64,000 bases of DNA from Microcebus murinus (GCF_040939455.1 NC_134108.1:20179501-20243500), one strand, 5' to 3'. Numbered from the stretch's first letter, positions 1-13,557 are shown. Notes: generated from the sequence alone by a model not told the origin. Program-made: numbers and translations.

Positions 1-387
1 TTTGAACAGCTAAATTGTAGTTAATGATTGTAATGGATCAAAACTAATTAAAACAGGAATCCATGAGCAAATATTGATATACATAAATGAACAAATATGT
101 GAGGAAGAAGGAAAAGTTCTATCTGACACTAGAATGTCAACTAATAAATGTAGAAGGAATAACGGACACAGAAAAAAATCACCGTTTGGCAAAAATCATA
201 GTGTTAATTATCTCAAACAGAAATCATCAATGGATGCTAACACTAGTGAGAGGAAGTGTAAGATATTTAGTAGTTAACTTTACAGTGGAGAAACGTGTCC
301 TGTGTCACCTTATCTAAGTCATAAAAATCAACATCACCAGAATTGGGATAAACTGACATCACGTGCCATCTGATATGATGTACTAAG
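1..387. other. No feature recognised
   Basis: AT-rich sequence with short chance frames only. Confidence 0.6.
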
Positions 388-518
388 GTCTTTCCTTCTC
401 TCTCTCTGTTCCCCTCCTTCCTTTCTTGTTCTCTCCCTTCCCTCCTTCCCTCATCCCCCCTCCATCTTTCAGTCTGTCTGTCTGTCTCTCTCTCTCTCTT
501 TCTGTCTGTCTCTCTCTC
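388..518. repeat. Polypyrimidine tract
   Basis: About 130 bases of almost pure C and T, including CTGT and CT runs. Confidence 0.95.
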
Positions 519-699
519 TAAGCTGAATGTAGGCTCTCTCCCAGTGATGGGCAGGTGGCTACTGGCTGTCCCTCATTCACATTCTAGCAGTTCTGTGACA
601 GGCCTCTGCTTCTCTTTTCCTACTCTCAACTGCACCCCACAGTTCAAGGAGAGACCCACGACAGAACTATGAGTGAATGAATGCTATGATTAGTTATTT

Positions 700-812
700 A
701 ATATCACGAGGGCAGGACCTTGTCTTTCTTATTCACTGCTGTGCCTTAGCACCCAGCATAGTTTTGTCCATTCTGGGCACTATAAAAATACTTACTGAAT
801 GAATGAATTGCT
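700..812 (+). mobile_element. L2 3' end
   Basis: AGGGCAGGACCTTGTCTTTC, then CACCCAGCATAG, then TACTTACTGAATGAATGAAT follow the L2 terminal consensus. Confidence 0.75.
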
Positions 813-1944
813 CAGTTGGAACTATAGGTTGCCAGTGTTCAGTGCTGGTATCTCTCTACAAAACTTTCCTAGACATTTTGAAAAGATGGCAAAGGGCAGC
901 AGTAGCTGTGTGTTCCGTAAGCAGCCGTCAGGCTGGCTAATGGTGCTGGGGTACAGAAGCAGAACAAAGAAATCCAGTGGGAGAAATACTCTTCACTCCA
1001 GATCCACCCAGCGGGCTTCTCCACCCAGAATTACCCAAGTTCATCCACATTTTACTTAGGTCTGAGGATTACTCATAGGAGACTAATATCAGCATTAAAG
1101 AAATTGACTAATTGACTCAATTAGTATGATATTGAGGTCATTTCAACTTGTTAGACTACTTTAAAATTTCATTTGTTATTTGCAGCTGAAAGAGCATACT
1201 TTTTACATGTTGTTCTTTGTAGTGCACTAATAGGATTAGGCATCACACTGAATCACAGTAAAAGAGCTTGCCTGCATAATAGCACACTTCAATGCCAGTT
1301 TATACTCTATGATGCACTTTGCTGCAATTAAAAGCAAGATATTATATATTATTTTGCTCATATTCCAAATGATACGGGTTTCTTATTTTTTTATGAGGAA
1401 TAAAAAAATGTTTCAAGTCAGATTGCATTTAAAAGGCTGAACTGGGTGGGTCAGAATTGCTAGTGTTTAAAAAATGTGAACAACATCCTTAATATAGCTA
1501 TTTGTGACTAACCCAGTGGGTGTGCTACCCAGGGGAAAACAATAAGTTCTCTTATTGTGCATTTGAAAAGTTAGAGTTTAGAACGCTGCTATTTTTTTAA
1601 CATAAAAATTATTCAAGGAATTACTAAGAGTTTTGTTTAAAAAGAGGTTGTTGATGATGGAAAATTAGTCATTCTAAAACTTTTAAATGAAAAAAAGTTC
1701 AATAAACAAATCAGAAGAATGCAATCTATGCCCTCTCCCAAATTTCTCTTTTAAAAATTATATCTTTTGCTAATCATCTCATTTTACTCCACTGCAATTG
1801 CTATGGGAAATACAATGTTCATCCAACAGAATCAATTCCATGAGCAACTTTGCCTTTGTAGCAAAACTGGTTTCCATTCAATCCATATGTATACTTTATA
1901 AGAATCATTAAGTATAAGAATAGCTTCATCTACTGATCATTCTA
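813..1944. other. No feature recognised
   Basis: AT-rich, non-coding, with no repeat I can name. The 86-codon frame at 799-1059 begins inside the L2 end and resembles no protein. Confidence 0.6.
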
Positions 1945-2118
1945 TATGCCAGGCACTTCCTAAGCATTTTATCAATATCACATTTATCTCTTGCAACAAA
2001 TTGTTTAATAGGTACTATAATTGTGAACCCCATTTTATAGGTGAGAAAACAAAGGCTTGGAGAAGCTAAACAGCCAGTCCAAAGTCACACAGCTAACAAG
2101 GTCTGGAGCTAGGATTAA
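1945..2118 (-). mobile_element. MIR
   Basis: CCCATTTTATAGGTGAGAAA, then AAAGTCACACAGCTAACAAG, is the reverse of the MIR core. Confidence 0.75.
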
Positions 2119-2130
2119 AAGTTGAACTGG

Positions 2131-2470
2131 AGGCCGGGCGCGGTGGTTCACGCCTGTAATCCTAGCACTCTGGGAGGCCGAGGCGGGTGGATTGCTCGAG
2201 GTCAGGAGTTCGAAACCAGCCTGAGCCAAGAGCAAGACTCCGTCTCTACTATAAATAGAAAGAAATTAATTGGCCAACTAATATATATAGAAAAAATTAG
2301 CCGGGCATGGTGGCGCATGCCTGTAGTCCCAGCTACTTGGGAGGCTGAAGCAGTAGGATCGCTTGAGCCCAGGAGTTTGAGGTTGCTGTGAGCTAGGCTG
2401 ACGCCACGGCACTCACTCTAGCCTGGGCAACAAAGTGAGACTCTGTCTCAAAAAAAAAAAAAAAAAAAAA
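2131..2470 (+). mobile_element. Alu (lemur type), full length
   Basis: A dimeric Alu starting GGCCGGGCGCGGTGG, with the TAATTGGCCAACTA linker and a 22-A tail. Target-site duplication GTTGAACTGG lies at 2121-2130 and 2471-2480. Confidence 0.95.
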
Positions 2471-2612
2471 GTTGAACTGGCTGACTCTTAAAAAGTTGAA
2501 TAGTGAAGTGTTGCCTCATAGGACTTAGGTTTCTATTTCAGAAACACACACTCCTGTGTTTATACATATATGAGATTGTGGAATTAAGGCAAATATTCAA
2601 CACTCTTCTTAA

Positions 2613-2960
2613 CCACTTCGGTACAAGTGTCGACTATAGTTGATAGCCACAGATGAACGCACACAGTGACTTTAGCTGACAGCCGTGATATGACTTTTCT
2701 AATTTTTCATTTATCAAAATAATATTGTGAACATTTAAAAATAATGTAATGAAAACATATATGTATATGCTACCTATTCTGATTTACATTACAAGTAAAG
2801 CTGCCTATAAAGTAAAACAAGCTTTCAGTGCTTAAAAGCTTTCCTCATCACACAAGAGCAAAATGGATTCATCGTCAACGCACAGCACAGACTATTGTGC
2901 GGACTATGAGTGCCGGCTGTGGGCAAGGTTTTGCGGCTGGTAAGCGTGGTACCAAAATGG
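2613..2960 (+). mobile_element. piggyBac-type non-autonomous element
   Basis: A 348-bp element flanked exactly by TTAA (2609-2612 and 2961-2964), the hallmark target of piggyBac transposases. Its ends are inverted repeats: CCACTTCGGTAC on the left against CCATTTTGGTAC (reverse complement of the right end). There is no transposase frame, so it is a MITE mobilised in trans. Non-autonomous piggyBac families have been reported in mouse lemur. The assignment to that group is from memory. Orientation is arbitrary. Confidence 0.8.
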
Positions 2961-3006
2961 TTAATAATCCATCTTTTCAGTGCAATTTACAAAGTTACCT
3001 TATTCA

Positions 3007-3340
<334 letters not shown>

Positions 3341-4190
3341 CTAGCCTGACTACACTACAGCAGTGAATAAAATAGTTGAAACACTATCTCAACCCAAAGA
3401 TAAACTTGAGACTTGAATTGGACAAGTATATCATGTAGCCTGCCCAGAGGGAAAAGACTCAAAAACCACTTATGTGTTTGCTTCTTTGGGCTTCTGAATC
3501 CCAAGTCTCTGAATCTGGGAAGGTCCAGCCTAGCTGAAGAAGAAGGAAAATAAGAGGGAAGAGCAGTAAAAGAAGTATAAGAATGCCTGGACCCACGCTG
3601 CATTAACTCTATTTTCTGTATTCTTGATGCTCTGGCATCTGGGGCCTCGTGACTAGGCAGGAACTGTCCCTACCAGGGTTAGCTAATTCCTAGGGATACC
3701 AGACTACTCAGAATAGTGTTTTCACCCCAGAGTCCACTGAAGTTACTCAAACTAGCCAATCGGAAGCATGCTTACCCTGACTCTCTCATTCCTTCCTGCA
3801 AAAACCATAATAAAGGCCACTGCCAGGCTTTCCCTTCACTCCCTCTGCTCCTAAACGACCCTGCTGCTTCTCTGTGTGGCCCTGCATGGTGTGGTGTGCC
3901 CCATTTCTAGGGATGTATCATATAAAAACTTCCTTCATGATACTCACTTTTGTGTCTTACCATACCTGATTAAAATAAATCCCGGGGAACATTTTAAAAC
4001 ACATACTGGTACCAGACACACAAGCGGGGGTCTGGCCTGCGTCCGACTGCTTGCCACACAGAAAGCCAAGACAAGAAGCATTGTCAAGGAAGAAAGGTAA
4101 TTTATTACAGATGACATCACCTGACATCACCTGGGAGATGGGAGGAATGCCTCAAATTCATCTCCCAACCAACTTAAGGTAGCTGATTTT

Positions 4191-4519
<329 letters not shown>

Positions 4520-4876
4520 AAGGTAGGTGTTTTTATAAGGGCTTCAGGAAAGTGGCTACGTGTCCTGGGGCAGGTTGTGTTGAACATAACATGTGCAAGA
4601 GGTCTTATTCAGAAGTCACAGGTTGGCAGTGGATGGTGAGTCTTGGTATTGTTATCCTATGAAGAGTCTGCCATTTCTGGAGAAAAAACTCAAAATGTAA
4701 TGGGGGGGGGTGCACTGAACACATTTCAATGACCCCTATGTAGTTTTCTCCCTTAACTAACTACTTGACCTTTAGAGTTATTTCCCAGACTGTGGTGGAT
4801 GTTCTCCAAGACAAAGAAGTTGAGACTCCAAAACCCCCATCCCAGCAAGATTCCTGTTTCCAAGAATCACTACCCT

Positions 4877-5206
4877 GCCGGGCATGGTGGCTCACGCTTG
4901 TAATCCTAACACTCTGGGAGGCTGAGGCAGGAGGATCGCTCAAGGTCAGGAGTTCAAAACCAGCCTGAGCGAGACCCCGCCTACTAAAATTAGAAAGAAA
5001 TTAATTGGCCAACTAAAAATATATATAGAAAAAATTAGCTGGGCATGGTGGCGCATGCCTGTAGTCCCAGCTACTCGGGAGGCTGAGGCAGTAGGATCGC
5101 TTGAGCCCAGGAATTTGAGGTTGCTGTGAGCTAGCTGACGCCATGGCACTCACTCTAGCCTGGGCACAAAGTGAAACTCTGTCTCAAAAAAAAAAAAAAA
5201 AAAAAA
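4877..5206 (+). mobile_element. Alu (lemur type)
   Basis: A full dimer with a 24-A tail. Target-site duplication AAGAATCACTACC lies at 4862, repeated with one change at 5207. Confidence 0.93.
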
Positions 5207-5690
5207 AAGAATCACCACCTGCCATGACCTGCCCCAATGCACTTGACCTGTCTGAGTGCACGTAGCCCGTAGCCCCTCCTTTGCTAGCTCGTGATCTACA
5301 CTAGTCAGAGAGATGCATTTGAGGCAGCTTTTCCCATTCTCCCCACAAGACATCTGTTGTAATAAACATTCCTTTCTTCCTTGACAATCCTTATTGTCTC
5401 AATAATTGGATCTTTGTGCGACAAGCAAATGGACCTAGACCGAAACCCTCTGGTGGTTTCAACAACAAAAAGGTAAAAGGGTTAGTTAAACAGAAAGGTT
5501 ATAATGTTCTGGTCATTGAGTTCTGCAGGCCTGGGAATCCCAAGCATAGGAAAGCTACAGGGAAAGCACATATGGAGGGATGTCATTTTGTGTCTGTTCA
5601 TGGAGCCGATTACAATACCCTCAATGAGGATCAATGTGTGCACAATACACAGAATGAATTGTGAAAAATCCTCAGAGGATTTCAAAGTCA

Positions 5691-5760
5691 TTCATTCATT
5701 CAACAGCTATTTGTTGAGTGTATATAATATACCAGAGACACTCTGCTAGGCACAGTTTCC
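5691..5760 (-). mobile_element. L2 3' end
   Basis: CATTCATTCATTCAACAGC followed by ATTTGTTGAGTG and CTCTGCTAGGCAC is the reverse of the L2 terminus. Confidence 0.7.
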
Positions 5761-6011
5761 ATTTTACTTCAACAAGGACCCAGTGAGATGGAGCAGGGAC
5801 CTCTCTTAGGGGCCTACTGGGGCCCCCACCCAGGCATGGAAATAAAGAAAAAATCTTGAGTCCCTTCCAGGGAAATCCCAAGCACCTACCTGGCCTTGAA
5901 AAGTAAATGAACAACCTGCTAAACAAGAAAATGGTAATTACAATAGTCCTCCCAGCAAGCCAGAGTTACAAGGTGCTGTAGTTCCCTACAAAAATGAAAG
6001 ATAACACCTAA

Positions 6012-6232
6012 CAGGGGTCCTCAAACTTTTTAAACAGGGGGCCAGTTCACTGTCCCTCAGACCGTTGGAGGGCCTTTGGAGAGTGCGGCGCACATTCCAC
6101 ACATGCGCACTGTGGGCCTGGGATGAGTCAGCTGCTCAGCAGGACAGGCAGCGGCGGCAAAAACACCTGGGCTGGATAAATGTCCTCGGTGGGCCACATG
6201 TGGCCCTGAGGGCTGTAGTTTGAGGACTCCTG
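6012..6232 (+). mobile_element. hAT-type non-autonomous element
   Basis: A 221-bp element with terminal inverted repeats. The left end is CAGGGGTCCTCAAACT, and the right end reverse-complements to CAGGAGTCCTCAAACT (15 of 16 identical). The interior is CpG-containing and has a GGCCACATGTGGCC palindrome near the right end. The CAG...CTG termini and size fit hAT MITEs. The 8-bp flanks do not match convincingly, so the target-site duplication has decayed or is missing. Confidence 0.75.
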
Positions 6233-6289
6233 CAACATATGGTTTTGAGTTGTTTTTCAGAAACCTCCATCAGATGAAAAATGCAAATA

Positions 6290-6735
6290 ATAGGAAACTG
6301 AGGACTGACTGAACTCTAACCACCATTCTTTGTTCTAAATTTCTTCCTGAGGGGCCTGGAGAAAGTCATATTCACCTTAACATTCCTTTCCGCTAATCAA
6401 AGAATCTCTGAATCTACCTATGACCGGTTAGTACTGCCCCACCTTCAAGATATCCTGCCCTTTTGGCCCAAACCAACATATAACCTCCATGTACTGAATT
6501 ATGATTTGTCGACTTCTGCTTTCCTGAAATGTACCCCTGCCTTAAAACACTCTGGCTTGTAAGGCACTGGGGAGTTGAAGTCTTAAGCCCCAGCTCCCCA
6601 TTCTCCTTGCATGGCACCGTGCAACAAAGTGCCTCTTTCTCCCATTGCAACTCTCAGCACCAGTGTCTGGCTTTACTGTGCCAGGTGAGCAGGCCCCAGT
6701 GTGGTTCAGTAACACCAGTGCTGACTCTTGACTGG
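6290..6735 (+). mobile_element. LTR-like block
   Basis: Contains ACCAACATATAACCTCCATG, TTAAGCCCCAGCTCCCC and a terminal CTGGCTTTACTGTGCCAGG, similar in style to class I ERV LTRs. Non-coding. Family uncertain. Confidence 0.3.
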
Positions 6736-6935
6736 TATGGCTAACGGGATGGTTTGGGCTCTGGCTGCCTTACATTTCATGGTCACAGACTGTCATTGCC
6801 CGGTGCAGTCTGCTCACACAGGGATGTTCTTTTTTCACTTTAGACCTCTTGAGTTTAGCTTTTGCTAAGTATTACTATACAACCTAGGATTCTGCTTCAA
6901 TGCTGTCTTTCTTTAAAATGATATAATAATAACAA

Positions 6936-6967
6936 CAGCAATCATTCCTCTCAGCAATCATTCCTCT
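6936..6967 (+). repeat. 16-bp tandem duplication
   Basis: CAGCAATCATTCCTCT occurs twice back to back. Confidence 0.95.
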
Positions 6968-8388
6968 CTGATAAATGGCCTAGAGACATCAAAATCTATC
7001 TTGGTGAAAATAAAACTTAGGCCAGTGTGGTTTGCAATGGCCCTCTATCCAGTAGCAGAGTAATGAGGAATCTGGAATTATGTTCTCTGCCTCTTATGTG
7101 ACATCTCTGCAGTTGAACAGACTCATTAAAACTTGGGTTACTACCATTTATCACATTTGAACAGTTAGCACATGGGTGAGTACACAGAATACATTAAATT
7201 TATTAGCTAGTTGCAACTGTATCTAAAAGTAAAATGAAAAACAGAGGAAATAATTCCTCTTCCAACTTCCTCTTCCAAATTCTAACTTTCTACTAAGGAC
7301 CAACAAAGCAACTTGTTCAGGATCTCTCAAATTGGGCATAACTTTTGTGTTCTAAAGCTGATGGCTAATCCAGATATCTGTCACCCTTTAACTTCAGAGC
7401 CAGGTTCACAGTTTGAAAAAAAAAATTATATTGAAACAAAGATGATGCAGTGAGATAAAGCGTCTATCTGTACAATTGCAATAATGGTTCATGCAAGTTG
7501 TGTCAGCCATTCATGATTATTTCAATGGCAGAGTTATCATTAATGATTGAAAGTCAACTTACTAGTTAGGGTAGACATAGCCTGAATCTACTCCTAAACA
7601 CAATAACTGTGAAACAACAATTTATCAGAAATTTATAGTAAGAATAAGGCACACAGAATTTAACAAATAAATTTGCCTCAAATTAACCAGTAGATGTCAC
7701 TGTTTAAATACACTGGCAATGGCTTCTCCTACAGAGTTCTGCATAAAAAGCTCCATAGAACATAATCAAACAATTTTGAATAACTTACAACTTCAAGCCC
7801 ACAAAAAGAACATGCATAAATCCACACTCTTAAATTATAACTCAAAGTAATGACTTAAGCTCTTATTTTTAAAATAATTACTAGAAAATCATTACAAGCG
7901 TAGTGGTGATATGTGTACAAATGATTCAAATTTAACTTCAAAATATTTGCTATATTTTACACATTTTTTTAAAATATAGAGTCTAATGTAACAGGCATAC
8001 TTTTCAAGGAAAAGTACTGGGCTTCTAAGGAGGAAAAGGGAGGAACACTGAGCTCAGCCTAATTGGCCATTGACTGTATCAAACAATTTTTCCCAAAAAA
8101 ATATTTTCTGCCAATCCAACATGGCCCCACTCCCAAGCATTATAGAGACAGCCCAAGAGTGTCTACATCAGGAGAGGTAGATTCTTCCAAAATCAACATA
8201 GTCAGGTTCCTTCTTGTTTAAATTTTCAGTGGATCCTGGACACCATACTACACATGGCCCCCAGGTGGCTCCCAGGTGGCTTCCCCCACCTGTATCTCCC
8301 TCCTGCTCCTACTTGTCCCTCCCCCAGCCCTGCTCCTCTTCCTTCACTTCTCAACTGAAGAGGACTCTCTAAGGAAGAGTAAGTCCTT

Positions 8389-8415
8389 CCCAAGGTGCTC
8401 CTTTAGCACCTTGGG
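8389..8415. repeat. Perfect 11-bp hairpin
   Basis: CCCAAGGTGCT, loop CCTTT, AGCACCTTGGG. Too short for a usual miRNA precursor. Confidence 0.9.
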
Positions 8416-8689
8416 CATAATTCATACTTTTTCATTATAAATGTGGCTTATTATTAATAAAATCTCTATCCTTCACTATCTCTGCTCCTTGAGACAGAGG
8501 CTCTGCAACATATCTGCACACCCTAAGCCACCTACCAGGGACTGGCTCGGAGCCAGTTCTCAGGTGCTAACAGGATGTTTATTTCCAAACTATTTAGACA
8601 CTCTTTCTTTCCCACTTTCCTTCCTGAACGATTCAATTCTAAAGACATTAGAGGGGCCCAAGCAAGGTAGAGATCTACACCAAGGAGGG

Positions 8690-10125
<1,436 letters not shown>

Positions 10126-10170
10126 TGCAAACTTTTTTAACGTCTTAGATTGCTTTCATTTTTAAAAAAA

Positions 10171-10240
10171 AGAGGAAGGGAAGGAGGGAGGAAGGGAAGG
10201 GAGGGAGGGAGGGAGGGAGGGAGGGAGGGAAGGAAGAAAG
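10171..10240. repeat. (GGGA)n / (GGAA)n purine microsatellite
   Basis: A G/A-only tract with a core of eight or more GGGA units at 10199-10229, following an A-rich stretch. Confidence 0.95.
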
Positions 10241-10661
10241 GACTAGACTAGGCTGTTAGCATTTAAAACTTCTAAGCCGAATTCAAGTCAAGAGTGTATT
10301 TTAGAGCTGTGTTGTATACAGTCCCCGCCTTCCAGGAGTTAATTGAAGAGTTCTGTGCACACAATTAACTTTGACAGAAAAAAGAGAGAGAAAAAGAGAT
10401 GTATTTTTTACTTTTCTGCAAGAGGCAGTTTTTAAAATATGCTGCCAGGTCTCAAGCCCTCCCCCGCCGGGCTGCCCACCCCCCACCCCGCTCTGCAGCT
10501 GCGGAGCCGAGCCTGGCTTCCTAGGCCGCCGCCGCGCCCCGCGCCCAGCTCCCTCGCCTTGTGGGGGTTACGCCTCTTCCAGCCAGAAGTCGGAATTCTA
10601 ATGTCCAAGGCCTGGTGTGTTCGGTGAGATTAATATTTAAAAATTTAAAAAAGTGAGGAGG

Positions 10662-10666
10662 AAAAA
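10662..10666 (-). terminator. Pol III terminator (T5)
   Basis: Five consecutive T on the minus strand begin 8 nt after the tRNA 3' end (AAAAA on the plus strand). This is a standard RNA polymerase III stop and supports an active tRNA gene. Confidence 0.85.
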
Positions 10667-10674
10667 GCTCAATG

Positions 10675-10757
10675 TACCAGGAGTGGGGTTCGAACCCACG
10701 CGGACATATGTCCATTGGATCTTAAGTCCAACGCCTTAACCACTCGGCCATCCTGGT
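10675..10757 (-). tRNA. tRNA-Leu, anticodon TAA
   Basis: An intact 83-nt leucine tRNA that reads codon UUA. On the minus strand it begins ACCAGGATGGCCGAGTGG (A box within). The anticodon loop is CTTAAGA, with TAA at 10722-10724. A long class II variable arm follows, then the T loop and B box GGGTTCGAACCC, and the acceptor strand closes as TCCTGGT plus the discriminator A. The acceptor stem pairs fully. There is no intron and no encoded CCA. It matches my memory of the human tRNA-Leu-TAA gene downstream of STX11 on 6q24, supporting conserved synteny. Pol III transcription would run toward lower coordinates. Confidence 0.97.
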
Positions 10758-11190
10758 GCAGGCAGACAGTTTTCCTTTCCATCTTCCTACAAGCTCATTG
10801 CCACCGACCTCCGCACACCCGCCCACAGGAACGCGGAGGAGGCTTCGCCGCCGCTGTCTCCGCTCTCCCTGCCCGGGCCGCGGCGGCCTTCTAGCCGTCG
10901 CCTCGATTTCCCACCGCCGCCGCTCACTGTTGCCCCCGGCCCGCCGCGGCGGCAAGGACAACTGCAGCCGAGGAGACGCGCTCTCGGCTGGGGCGGCGGC
11001 GGCGGCGGCGGCGCTCGGCGGGCGGTTCTCTCGGGGCGGTGCTGCGGCCCAGCCAGTTCTGCTTTCGGTTTCGAGGTGCGCGGGCGCCGGAAACAAACCC
11101 GCTAGTGAACTTGTGGATTCCTCCTGGGAGGACGTTTAGGAGGCGCCCGGCCGGTGGGACAGGGACCGGGCGCAGAGGGCGGCGTTTAGT

Positions 11191-12145
11191 TTGTATTATT
11201 CTAAACAGAAAAAAACTTCAAGGTCTGAATTTCACGCTGCTGCAGCAGAGTTCCTGGACCCCCTGCACCTGTGGGCTGCTGCTCTTCTTAGCATGTGTCA
11301 CGAGTCACACGGGAAGGAGGCTTTGTGGAGATTTGTGTGTAGACCGTGCCACGCCACACGCAGGGCAGTGTGGCACAGTCGCCCTCCCTGGCGGCTGCAG
11401 GCACCATACCCAGGGCCCCGCCTCAGATGCAGTGCGCCTCCTCTTTGCTCCCACAACCCTACCGTGCAGTCAGATGTTTATGCCCCCTTTCCTTGACTTG
11501 TCCTGCAGCGCTCTCCCTCCTTTCTGTGCCCTTGAGATTCAGTTCGTCCTGTCGTCCCTTTTCCCAGGACTTCCATTCCTCATCACCCAGGACCTCGAAT
11601 CTCCAACTGAGCCAAGGCTCTGTGTTCTGGAGCGGCAGGGAGCGGATCAGAGAGTGACCTGGCAGCCCCAGACTATTCCTTCGTCGTACATACAGTGCGG
11701 GTGGCTGTGTCTTTGACCAAGAAGAACTTCTATCAGCCCTGAGACTGCACACAGTAACCTCACTGTTGTCAGACCTCCTCAGTGGCTCCTTACTCACTGG
11801 GTCATATTCTAAGAGACCTGTTGCCCTGCCTCTTCCTGGACTCCTGTGATCCCTGGGAAAGCAGCCCTGATCACTAGAGGTTGTCACCCAGCCTGCTGCC
11901 CTGGTTCCCCGAGTTCCAGTCAACTCCGCAGGAGCTGCTCCTGTGAGAGCCGGCCCTGTGAGAGCTCCTCAGGAGAGTGACCGGGAGAAGTGCCCCTGCC
12001 CAGCCACACAACATTGTGAGCCACCAGTGGCCTGCACCTATGTCCAGACCTCTATGGAATCCATCCTTCTGAGCGTGACGTCTGGCCCTCCGTCCGAGTC
12101 CACAGACAAGAACACAGAGAAGAGCTCTGCCATACTGAGAGGGGT
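11191..12145. other. Flank of the tRNA CpG island, no gene recognised
   Basis: Moderately GC-rich, with several overlapping frames up to 225 codons but no recognisable domain or splice structure. It could contain exons of a non-coding transcript from the CpG island; nothing proves it. Confidence 0.4.
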
Positions 12146-12246
12146 GGGGAACCTGCTGCCTCAGGGCCACATGTGGCCTTCTGGATCCTTGAGTGCAGCC
12201 TTTTGGCTGAATCCAAATTTTACAGAACAGATCCTTTTAATAAACA
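12146..12246 (+). mobile_element. hAT-like element, one end only
   Basis: Begins AGGGGTGGGGAACCTG and continues through GGCCACATGTGGCC, similar in layout to a hAT terminus I remember from mammalian repeats. No matching right end was found, so it is a fragment. Family not named. Confidence 0.45.
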
Positions 12247-12559
12247 GTATCTCCCATTCCAAATGCTCTTCTTTGGATGTGACTTTGACACCCCTCTCGT
12301 TAAAAGGTGTGTGTAGGTCTATGTTCTCTCCTTCACTGAATCTGGAAGGACTTGTATCTATGGCATACTGATGCTATGTGACTTCCAAGGCTTGGTCATA
12401 AAAGGTGCTATACCTCACTTGTTTTCTTGGGGTGCTTGATCTTGGAACCTAGCCACCATTCTGTGAGGAAGCCCAAGTAGCTACAGGGAGTTGGTCCAGC
12501 TGATAGCCTTCAATCAACAGCCAGTATTGACTGCTATGAATGCAAATGAATGAGCCTCC

Positions 12560-12745
12560 AGATGATTCCAACCCCTAGCGTTCAGATGACCCCACCTTCC
12601 CCAGCCATTGAGTCTTTCTATCTGAGTACCCCATGTCATAGAGCAGGGACAAGTTGTCCCCAATTCCTGATTCATAGACTATGTGGGCATGACAAAACTC
12701 TTATTGTTTTGCACCACTATGCTAGTTATGTAGTTTGTTTAAGTG
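12560..12745 (+). mobile_element. LTR 3' end fragment
   Basis: CATAGACTATGTGGGCATG, then ACTCTTATTGTTTTGCACCA, resembles the 3' end of a MaLR LTR. Low divergence evidence. Confidence 0.35.
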
Positions 12746-13231
12746 AAGTGATAATGAAAATTCTGAAAATGATAAATCGTAATGAAGCACAAGGTGCACT
12801 AAAGAGAGGCTGCTTGGGAATGAAGTCAACACCAGGGAAAGCAGAGCTCTGACATGGAGAGAGTCCAAGGTCTGATTCCATCATTGGAGCCATTTCCTCC
12901 ATCCTTTCTGGAAACTGAATTCTGGGCCATGCTGTTGTCTTCCAAATCTGTATTTTACATGAGAGTATCTGGGTATAAGAACTAAAGTTCTGTTCCTGAG
13001 TCCAAGCTGCAAGCGTGGCTACGAAGGAAAGTTCTGGCTTCTGCCTCAGGTAGCAGTCTTCAAAATGAAAGAAATCCCCTAACTGTAGGAAAGTTGCCAA
13101 ACTTGCTGACAATCGAGAGGCATGGCAAATATCCACTTGAGTGTTGGAACAAAATAGGAAAAGCACTGTGCAATGGCATTTGTTATAACTGGCAATATCA
13201 GAGAGTAAATGACAGTATTAAGACAGATTTT

Positions 13232-13557
13232 TTTTTTTGAGACAGAGTCTCGCTTTGTTGCCCAGGCTAGACTGAGAGCCACGGTATCAGCGTAGCTCAG
13301 AGCAACCTCAAACTCCTGGGCTCAAGCAATCCTCTTGCTTCAGCCTCCCGAGTAGCTGGGACTATAGGCATTCGCCACCATGCCCGGCTAATTTTTTCTA
13401 TGTATATTAGTTGGCCAATTAATTTCTTTTTATTTTTATAGTAGAGACGAGGTCTCGCTCTTGCTCAGGCTGGTTTCGAACTCCTGACCTTGATCAATCC
13501 TCTCGCCTTGGCCTCCCAGAGTGCTACGATTACAGGCGTGAGCCACCGCGCCCAGCC
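13232..13557 (-). mobile_element. Alu (lemur type)
   Basis: A full dimer in reverse orientation. Target-site duplication TAAGACAGATTTT lies at 13219 and 13558. Confidence 0.94.

Larger units (their letters stand above)
6736..8689. other. No gene recognised
   Basis: AT-rich intergenic DNA. It contains only the 16-bp duplication at 6936, the hairpin at 8389 and a pyrimidine-rich stretch around 8265-8350. Confidence 0.6.
10445..11190. promoter_or_regulatory. CpG island overlapping the tRNA-Leu gene
   Basis: GC-rich and CpG-dense DNA, interrupted near 10570-10680 by an AT-rich piece beside the tRNA. It contains a GCG triplet run around 10994-11012. It is larger than a lone tRNA gene usually needs, so it may also be a Pol II promoter for an unannotated transcript. 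The frames crossing it, including a 225-codon plus-strand frame at 11039-11716, have no domain I recognise. Confidence 0.7.

Noticed and set aside
2122..2391. Alu-encoded open frames (for example the 89-codon frame here and similar ones in other Alus)
   Set aside because: These frames recur in every Alu copy and are not genes.
5416..5664. 82-codon frame MRQANGPRPKPSGG...
   Set aside because: No recognised domain; it lies at the edge of an LTR-like block and has no conserved start or context.
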